This document shows positions 5,999 to 11,070 of a DNA stretch of 11,070 nt, piece after piece. This stretch comes from Clostridiaceae bacterium (lineage in GTDB: Bacteria; Bacillota; Clostridia; Monoglobales; Firm-18). The notes below the pieces were generated by a model. That model searched no databases, was not told the origin of the DNA, and saw only the letters and a list, made by a program, of their open reading frames with translations. The translations under genes were made by a program, and so were the position numbers. The stretch is from contig JAAZFB010000548.1 in the NCBI GenBank assembly GCA_012511915.1, positions 1 to 11,070 of the forward strand, in the 5' to 3' direction. Position 1 is the first letter of the stretch; each line of letters starts with the position of its first letter.

Positions 5999-6046
5999 AT
6001 ACTAAATTCAATCATATATAGTGTTATATTTGATTGAACTTAGTAT
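5999..6046. repeat. 48-bp palindromic repeat, copy 2
   Basis: This is the second copy of the palindrome found after xerD, in the same orientation judged by the GTGT centre (6021-6024). The arms (5999-6020 and 6025-6046) pair at 20 of 22 positions; the two changes relative to copy 1 each break one pair. It lies between proC and spoIIM, just upstream of the sigma-E-like promoter, and has no T run on either side. Confidence 0.85.
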
Positions 6047-6083
6047 GAGCTATAAAAAGCAGTGTCTTTTTAAAGCACCCAAA

Positions 6084-6881
6084 TTACCTCATAATTTGTG
6101 CAGATCGTTTTGAACAATCCCGCATTGCGCTTATCAATGCGTTTCTGAAACCCCTTTCCTCTAATTTTTCAACCGCTTTTATGGTTGTGCCACCGGGTGA
6201 GCATACCATATCTTTTAACTGTGCCGGATGCAAACCGGTTTGCATCAACATTTTTGCACTGCCTGCAACCGCTTGTGCAGCAAGACGATATGCCATATTT
6301 CGCGGTATACCTCCGGAAACCGCCGCATCCGCCATTGCCTCTATCATTATAGAAACATAAGCAGGGCTGCTTGAAGTAAGGGCAATCGCAGTATTAAAAC
6401 ATTTTTCATTCATCCTTTGTACAATGCCGACATTCTCAAATAACTCGCAGGCATAGAGCTCGTCCGCCTCTGTAGCGGGCGGCTTATATGATATAATCGT
6501 TGTCCCTTCCCCTACCAATACCGGTATATTGGGCATTGCCCTAACCACCTTTGCCGCACCGCGAGAAAAGCCTTTTATGTAATCTATCGTAATCCCTGCG
6601 GCTATTGAAATATATAACGGTTTAGTATAAGATGATACTGAATTTAACAAACATTCAAAAGCTATTGGCTTTACAGCAAGAACAACAACGTCGACCTTTT
6701 CTGCTATTTCAACTGCATTGTCGCAAACAACCGCACCCAATTTAGCAAACGCATCTGTCCTTTCTTTGTCCAAATCAGTAACATAAATGTCGGTAGTCCG
6801 AACTTTCCCTGAAGAAATAAGGCTTTTTGCAATTGCGCCGCCCATATTCCCAACACCGATAAATCCTATTTTTTTATTCAA
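6084..6881 (-). CDS. proC: Pyrroline-5-carboxylate reductase
   Basis: A 265-residue enzyme catalysing the last step of proline synthesis: reduction of 1-pyrroline-5-carboxylate to proline with NAD(P)H in the cytosol. The N-terminal Rossmann motif IGFIGVGNMG is at residues 5-14. AVKP and the segment VRAMPNIP sit in mid-protein, and the C-terminal family signature around CSPGGTTIKAVEKLEE is intact. I start it at TTG 6881, because AGGAG lies 7 bases upstream and ProC proteins typically begin with KKIGFIG. The ATG at 6899 would overlap purB and has no ribosome binding site. With this start, 10 bases separate it from the purB stop, so it is the third gene of the aminotransferase-purB-proC run. No proA or proB is nearby. 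Confidence 0.95.
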   Translation of the reverse strand: MNKKIGFIGVGNMGGAIAKSLISSGKVRTTDIYVTDLDKERTDAFAKLGAVVCDNAVEIAEKVDVVVLAVKPIAFECLLNSVSSYTKPLYISIAAGITIDYIKGFSRGAAKVVRAMPNIPVLVGEGTTIISYKPPATEADELYACELFENVGIVQRMNEKCFNTAIALTSSSPAYVSIMIEAMADAAVSGGIPRNMAYRLAAQAVAGSAKMLMQTGLHPAQLKDMVCSPGGTTIKAVEKLEERGFRNALISAMRDCSKRSAQIMR

Positions 6882-6891
6882 TTCTTCACTC

Positions 6892-8301
6892 CTAAACATT
6901 TATTCCGATATCTTCTATTTGAGTTGAAATATTAATGTCTGCTAAAAATTCATCTACCTGCTCAACACAACGCCCTATAAAATTTTCTGGACGTAAAATC
7001 TGCATAATTGAATTCTCGTCGATGCCAAACAATGGATCACCTGCAATCCTTTTAATCAAATCATTTGGCTTGCCCTCCTCTTTTATTGCCTTTGCCGCTG
7101 CTATTGAATGTTGTCTTATACGTTCATGTAGTTGCTGTCTGTCTCCGCCCTCTTTAACCGCCGCCATCATAATATTTTCCGTAGCCATAAACGGTAACTC
7201 TGTAAGCACCCGCTGTCGAATAACTTCCGGATAGACCACAAGCGCACTCGCAATGTTTATATATAGATTTAAAACCCCATCAACCGCTAAAAAGGCTTCC
7301 GGTATGACAATCCTTCTGTTTGCCGAGTCATCGAGCGTCCTTTCTAACCATTGGTTTGAGGCTGTTATAGCAGGGTTTTGCGCGCTCACAATAACATAAC
7401 GTGCAAGGGATGCCATACGTTCTGAGCGCATTGGATTTCTTTTATAAGCCATGGCAGACGAGCCTATTTGGTCGTTTTCAAACGGCTCCTCAACTTCCTT
7501 CAAATGCTGCAACAGACGAATGTCACTGCTGAACTTTCCGGCGGATTGTGCAATTTGGCTTAAAACATTTAAAATACTGCTATCCATTTTTCTTGAATAG
7601 GTTTGTCCCGAAACTGCAAACGCCTTTGAATAGCCCATTTTTTCACAAATAAGTTGTTCTGCTTTTTTTACTTTTCCATGGTCGCCGTCAAACAGTTCCA
7701 AAAAACTCGCCTGTGTTCCGGTTGTTCCTTTTGAGCCCAACAATGCGGCATTTTGTAGCCTAAAGTCAATATCCTCTAAATCAAAAAGCAAATCTTGTAT
7801 CCACAGCGTTGCGCGCTTGCCTACCGTGGTAAGTTGTGCCGGTTGAAAATGTGTAAATGCAACAGTTGGCAGCGCCTTGTATTTTTTTGCAAAAACGCAT
7901 AAATGACTTATTACCGTCTCTATCTTTTTACGAAGTAGCCGTAACCCCTCGTGCATAATAATAATATCAGTATTATCACCCACATAACAAGAGGTCGCAC
8001 CCAAATGAATAATGCCCTTTGCTTTGGGACATTGTAACCCATAAGCATATACATGTGCCATTACATCATGGCGCACTTTTTTTTCCTGTGCTATAGCGTC
8101 ATCATAATTAATGTTTTCAGCATTCGCTATTAACTCGGCTATTTGTTCATCCGAAATATTAAGCCCTAATTCCTGCTCTGCTTGTGCAAGGGCAATCCAA
8201 AGCTTTCGCCAAGTCTTAAATTTTTTATCATCGGAAAAAAGTGTTTTCATTTCAGTACTTGCATATCTTTTACCTAAAGGACTCTGATAAGTTTCGGTCA
8301 T
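6892..8301 (-). CDS. purB: Adenylosuccinate lyase, long animal-like type
   Basis: A 469-residue member of the fumarase/aspartase superfamily. It splits adenylosuccinate to AMP plus fumarate, and SAICAR to AICAR plus fumarate, in purine synthesis. Recognisable blocks include IIHLGATS (H99), THFQPAQLTTVGKR (H151), GSKGTTGTQASF, SGQTYSRK, the catalytic-loop signature around S281-P290, and LERTLDDSANRR. These blocks match the vertebrate ADSL type more closely than the shorter Bacillus PurB. The normally conserved Pro after SSAM is Ala285 here. The start is ATG at 8301, with AAGGGA 6 bases upstream. The gene is 67 bp after the aminotransferase and probably shares its transcript. Aspartate from that enzyme is the nitrogen donor for the substrates of PurB. 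Confidence 0.95.
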   Translation of the reverse strand: MTETYQSPLGKRYASTEMKTLFSDDKKFKTWRKLWIALAQAEQELGLNISDEQIAELIANAENINYDDAIAQEKKVRHDVMAHVYAYGLQCPKAKGIIHLGATSCYVGDNTDIIIMHEGLRLLRKKIETVISHLCVFAKKYKALPTVAFTHFQPAQLTTVGKRATLWIQDLLFDLEDIDFRLQNAALLGSKGTTGTQASFLELFDGDHGKVKKAEQLICEKMGYSKAFAVSGQTYSRKMDSSILNVLSQIAQSAGKFSSDIRLLQHLKEVEEPFENDQIGSSAMAYKRNPMRSERMASLARYVIVSAQNPAITASNQWLERTLDDSANRRIVIPEAFLAVDGVLNLYINIASALVVYPEVIRQRVLTELPFMATENIMMAAVKEGGDRQQLHERIRQHSIAAAKAIKEEGKPNDLIKRIAGDPLFGIDENSIMQILRPENFIGRCVEQVDEFLADINISTQIEDIGINV

Positions 8302-8368
8302 TTTATTTCCCTTTCAGCTGTTTTGCGTGTTAAGTATTTTGTGGATAGTCTGAATTATTCACCCCTTA

Positions 8369-9550
8369 TTATTGCACAAATTCTGCTATCCTTTCTATTC
8401 CCTTTTTAATGTTGTCCATACTTGTAGCATACGACCATCGCACATAACCGTCCGCACCAAACCCTGTTCCCGGAACAAGTGCAACATTACACGTTTGAAG
8501 GGCATGGGCACAGAACTCATCGGAGTTATTAATTATCTTACCCTTAAGCTCTTTGCCCAAGACATTTTTTATATTCATCATAACATAAAAAGCACCTTGT
8601 GGTGCCAAACACGATACGCCGGGGATTTTACCTATTACGCTTACCAAGAAATCTCTGCGCAGTTGGAACTCCGAACGCATAGCGTCAACAGTGTCCTGCG
8701 GGCCGTTTAATGCAGCAAAGGCGGCCGCCTGTGAAATTGAGCTTGGATTTGATGTCGCATGGCTTTGTATATTCGCCATTGCTTTTGCTATTTCGGGTGC
8801 ACTGGCAGTATAGCCGATACGCCAACCTGTCATTGCATAGCTTTTTGAAACACCGTTAACCAGTATTGTCCTTGCCTTTACATCCTCACCAAAAGATGCA
8901 ATACTGTAATGCACAACGTCATAAATAATCTTTTCATATATTTCATCGGACACAATAAATAAATCATTTTCAACTGCAACTTTAGCTATTTGCTCAAGCT
9001 CTGCTTTTGAATATACCATACCGGTCGGATTGCTTGGGCTGTTTATTACAACTGCTTTTGTTTTTGGAGTAATAGCCGCCTTAAGCTGCTCTGGCGAAAA
9101 TTTGAAATTTGTATCCTCATCGGTGTGCAAAGCCACCGGAACGCCATCGGCAAGCTTCACCATCTCGGGGTAGCTCACCCAATAAGGGGCTGGGATTATA
9201 ACCTCATCACCCGGGTTTAAAATCGCTGAAAAAACGTTAACAAGCGAATGTTTTGCACCGTTTGAAACAACAATATCGGAAATATTATATAACAGACCGT
9301 TATCATCATAAAGTTCTTTACAAATTGCCTCTTTTAACTGATTTGTTCCCGAAGCGGGAGTGTATTTTGTCATGCCTGCGTTTATTGCATCTATAGCAGC
9401 CTCTTTTATGTGTTCTGGCGTGTCAAAATCCGGTTCTCCTGCCCCAAAACCTATTACATCAATGCCGTTTGACTTCATTTCTTTGTACTTTGCATCAATT
9501 GATAAAGTTGGGGAAGGACTTATCGTCAAAGCCTTTTTTGATAAATTCAT
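8369..9550 (-). CDS. aspB: Pyridoxal-phosphate class I aminotransferase, aspartate-type
   Basis: A 393-residue fold-type I transaminase, most like the AspB (subgroup Ib) aspartate aminotransferases: aspartate plus 2-oxoglutarate to oxaloacetate plus glutamate. Key residues are W124 (PYW), N174 (SPSNPTG), D202 and Y205 (SDEIYEK), the PLP lysine K236 (SKSYAMTGWRIGY), R244, and R371 for the substrate carboxylate. I start it at ATG 9550, with AAAGGA 9 bases upstream; the longer frame from 9643 would add 31 residues unrelated to the family and overlap the promoter and the dipeptidase end. A promoter is visible at 9602-9630. Related enzymes accept aromatic amino acids or prephenate, so exact specificity is not certain. 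The purB neighbour favours aspartate metabolism. Confidence 0.9.
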   Translation of the reverse strand: MNLSKKALTISPSPTLSIDAKYKEMKSNGIDVIGFGAGEPDFDTPEHIKEAAIDAINAGMTKYTPASGTNQLKEAICKELYDDNGLLYNISDIVVSNGAKHSLVNVFSAILNPGDEVIIPAPYWVSYPEMVKLADGVPVALHTDEDTNFKFSPEQLKAAITPKTKAVVINSPSNPTGMVYSKAELEQIAKVAVENDLFIVSDEIYEKIIYDVVHYSIASFGEDVKARTILVNGVSKSYAMTGWRIGYTASAPEIAKAMANIQSHATSNPSSISQAAAFAALNGPQDTVDAMRSEFQLRRDFLVSVIGKIPGVSCLAPQGAFYVMMNIKNVLGKELKGKIINNSDEFCAHALQTCNVALVPGTGFGADGYVRWSYATSMDNIKKGIERIAEFVQ

Positions 9551-9601
9551 ACTCACGTTTCCTTTCGAAAGATATAGCGAAGTGTATTTATTATTTATCA
9601 T

Positions 9602-9630
9602 ATAATACACTAATAATACAAAAAACTCAA
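9602..9630 (-). promoter_or_regulatory. Vegetative promoter of the aminotransferase-purB-proC run
   Basis: On the minus strand TTGAGT (9625-9630), a 17-base spacer and TATTAT (9602-9607) are well placed 52 bases before the ATG. The -35 overlaps the stop codon of the upstream dipeptidase gene, so the unit starts inside the end of its neighbour. Confidence 0.55.
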
Positions 9631-10547
9631 TATGAACTTTCAAAATTTAAAACCTGTTTTAACACCCTGTTCAAATTTTTAAATAAAATCTTTTCTGATT
9701 GGTTTTTACTATAACCTGATTTTTCTAACCTCTCGATAACTTTATACATATCTTCAACGCCCGAAATGCCCTCCGGTGTGCCATCAATTCCGTCAAAATC
9801 AGCACCAAAACCCAACACGTTTTCACCGCCTAATGACATTATGTGATCGATATGTCTTATAATATCGTCAACATTCACCTTTTCTTTACCCAAAAAGTCG
9901 GGACAAAAGTTTATACCGATAAAACCCTCTCGTTTTATTATTTCGATGATTTGTTCGTCCGTTAAGTTCCTGTAATGAGGACAAACCTTTGCCGAATTTG
10001 AATGAGAAGCTATAAAGGGACGTTTACTTACAGATGCAACATCCCAAAACCCCTTTTCGCTAAGATGCGATACATCCACAACCATACCTAATCTTTCCAT
10101 CTCAGTAACGACACAACGCCCAAAGCTCGAAAGGCCACCTGCAGTAGCACCCTCCCACGCTCCGTCGCCCAATTCGTTTCTATTGTTCCATGTAAGGGTT
10201 AACGCCCTTACACCAAGGGTGTAAAGTATCCTGACATTACACAGCTTCCCGGCAAGTACGTCGCCGCCCTCTATAGAAAGCACTGCGCCGCCCTTATCTA
10301 CATCTTGTGCGGTTTTTATTATGTTCAACTTATTTGATTTTGCTTCAAAATAGAATTTATCAATTATTTCAAGACTTTTTAATAGCCCCATTGGTTTATG
10401 TATAGGGTCGACCCAAACCGCAAAAAACTGTATATGAGAGTTTTGAGCCTTAAGTCTTTTTAAATCTACATGCCCCGTATTGCTAAAAAGCCCTTCTTTG
10501 TTGTCGTATATCCGTGATATGGTATCGCAATGTGCATCACTGAACAC
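9627..10547 (-). CDS. Membrane-dipeptidase-family metallopeptidase (M19)
   Basis: A 306-residue TIM-barrel metallohydrolase of the renal dipeptidase family, which cleaves dipeptides, including some with a D-residue at the C-terminal side, with a binuclear zinc site. The zinc ligands can be followed: HxD (H6 and D8 in DAHCDT), E93 (SIEGGD), H161 (VDVSHLS) and H182 (SHSNS), with HYRN (191-194) and D250 (GADFDG) completing the site. There is no signal peptide, so it should act in the cytosol. I start it at GTG 10547, with GAGGTGG 6 bases upstream; the longer frame would begin at a TTG inside that ribosome binding site. It is 30 bases after yraN and probably co-transcribed. Physiological substrates are not evident. 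Confidence 0.9.
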   Translation of the reverse strand: MFSDAHCDTISRIYDNKEGLFSNTGHVDLKRLKAQNSHIQFFAVWVDPIHKPMGLLKSLEIIDKFYFEAKSNKLNIIKTAQDVDKGGAVLSIEGGDVLAGKLCNVRILYTLGVRALTLTWNNRNELGDGAWEGATAGGLSSFGRCVVTEMERLGMVVDVSHLSEKGFWDVASVSKRPFIASHSNSAKVCPHYRNLTDEQIIEIIKREGFIGINFCPDFLGKEKVNVDDIIRHIDHIMSLGGENVLGFGADFDGIDGTPEGISGVEDMYKVIERLEKSGYSKNQSEKILFKNLNRVLKQVLNFESSY

Positions 10548-10577
10548 TTTTTGCCACCTCAATTTTATTACGCCTAA

Positions 10578-10952
10578 CTAATTTACCTCGAAAGCATTTT
10601 CTATATGATTTAACTTTTCCATCTTAAACTTCTCACCGGTTGCTGTTACAAAAACCTCAACAACATCAAAACGGACATAACATTCACCATGTTTTTGCAA
10701 ATAAATCTTTGCGGCTTTTATCATACGTTGCCTTTTATAAAAGGTTACCGCCTCGGCAGGGTTTCCGAATTGACTTGCGCTGCGTGTTTTTACTTCCACA
10801 AACACAATATATTCACCCTTTTGCACAATTATATCTATTTCCCCGCCTTTTACATAGTAGTTTTTCGTTAGTATTTTATATCTCTTTTTTTTATAATATT
10901 TTGTTGCTTGCCGTTCACCAAATTCGCCTAACCGTTTATTGTGTTTAACCAT
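10578..10952 (-). CDS. yraN: YraN/UPF0102 family putative nuclease-fold protein
   Basis: A 124-residue protein of the UPF0102 family, with a restriction-endonuclease-like fold. The typical pattern is present: a basic N-terminus with GEFGERQATKYY, GEID (37-40), FVEVKTR (51-57) and RFDVVEV (94-100). The Asp40, Glu53 and Lys55 set forms the usual nuclease-like site. The biological role of the family is not settled. The start is ATG at 10952, one base after the rnhB stop codon. There is no strong ribosome binding site, so translation is probably coupled to rnhB. The rnhB-yraN neighbourhood is common in Firmicutes. Confidence 0.88.
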   Translation of the reverse strand: MVKHNKRLGEFGERQATKYYKKKRYKILTKNYYVKGGEIDIIVQKGEYIVFVEVKTRSASQFGNPAEAVTFYKRQRMIKAAKIYLQKHGECYVRFDVVEVFVTATGEKFKMEKLNHIENAFEVN

Positions 10953-10953
10953 A

Positions 10954-11070
10954 TCAATTGTTTAGCTTTAAGTTAAAAGATTTTCTATGTAACGGGCACG
11001 CCCCAACACTTGCAAGTGCATTGTAATGAGCCTTGGTGGGATATCCCTTATGTATTGCAAACCCATATTC
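10954..11070 (-). CDS. rnhB: Ribonuclease HII, C-terminal part (gene continues beyond the window)
   Basis: The last 38 codons of a gene whose start lies to the right of the window. The reading frame gives [19 protein letters not shown] followed by a stretch with [10 protein letters not shown] and ends NLKLNN with TGA at 10954-10956. HKGY-T-HY-AL and CP-HR-SF are the typical ending of bacterial RNase HII, which cuts RNA in RNA-DNA hybrids and at single misincorporated ribonucleotides. The catalytic DEDD residues lie outside the window except for what the tail contributes. It overlaps nothing and is followed one base later by yraN. Confidence 0.88.
   Translation of the reverse strand, partial: EYGFAIHKGYPTKAHYNALASVGACPLHRKSFNLKLNN

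Noticed and set aside
5769..6011. 80-residue minus-strand open frame overlapping the spoIIM start
   Set aside because: It is in another frame than spoIIM, runs through palindrome copy 2 and the promoter, and has no recognisable content.
6049..6078. AAAAAG/CTTTTT hairpin after proC as a terminator
   Set aside because: The six-pair stem is almost all A-T, with no separate T tract after it.

Overview
The window looks like chromosomal core sequence from a low-GC, endospore-forming Firmicute of the Clostridia type. The grounds are AT-rich intergenic DNA, SpoIIM and a DacF-like D,D-carboxypeptidase, the gene order spoIIM-xerD-dacF (also seen, with extra genes between, around ripX in Bacillus), a NiaX-type ECF vitamin subunit, strong AGGAG-type ribosome binding sites and frequent TTG starts. 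All eleven recognisable coding genes lie on the minus strand. I see no rRNA, tRNA, transposase, prophage, CRISPR array or classical defence system. I do not think the window holds a new multi-gene system; its most unusual content is regulatory and repeat-like.

Reading along the minus strand (right to left), the window opens with the 3' end of rnhB (ribonuclease HII), then yraN and a family M19 membrane-dipeptidase-like peptidase, closely packed. A promoter overlapping the end of the dipeptidase gene starts a metabolic run: a class I aspartate-type aminotransferase, purB (adenylosuccinate lyase of the animal-like long type) and proC (pyrroline-5-carboxylate reductase). Aspartate made by the aminotransferase feeds the adenylosuccinate step upstream of PurB.

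The middle is a sporulation and chromosome-maintenance block: spoIIM, xerD and dacF. spoIIM has a good match to a sigma-E -10 element directly before its ribosome binding site. Two nearly identical 48-bp palindromes flank the spoIIM-xerD pair, one after proC and one after xerD.

The left part holds a 226-bp intergenic region dense in inverted repeats. It contains a consensus-like promoter with a 13-bp palindrome in its spacer, driving a membrane diguanylate cyclase (7TM-PAS-GGDEF) followed 17-50 bp later by a DtxR/MntR-family metal-dependent regulator. niaX (niacin uptake S component) comes last. A strong intrinsic terminator on the plus strand overlaps the niaX stop codon, so a convergent plus-strand unit enters from outside the left edge.

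Several starts were moved from the longest open frame to positions with better Shine-Dalgarno sequences: the DtxR-type gene, dacF, proC, the aminotransferase and the dipeptidase. Five of the eleven genes appear to start with TTG or GTG.
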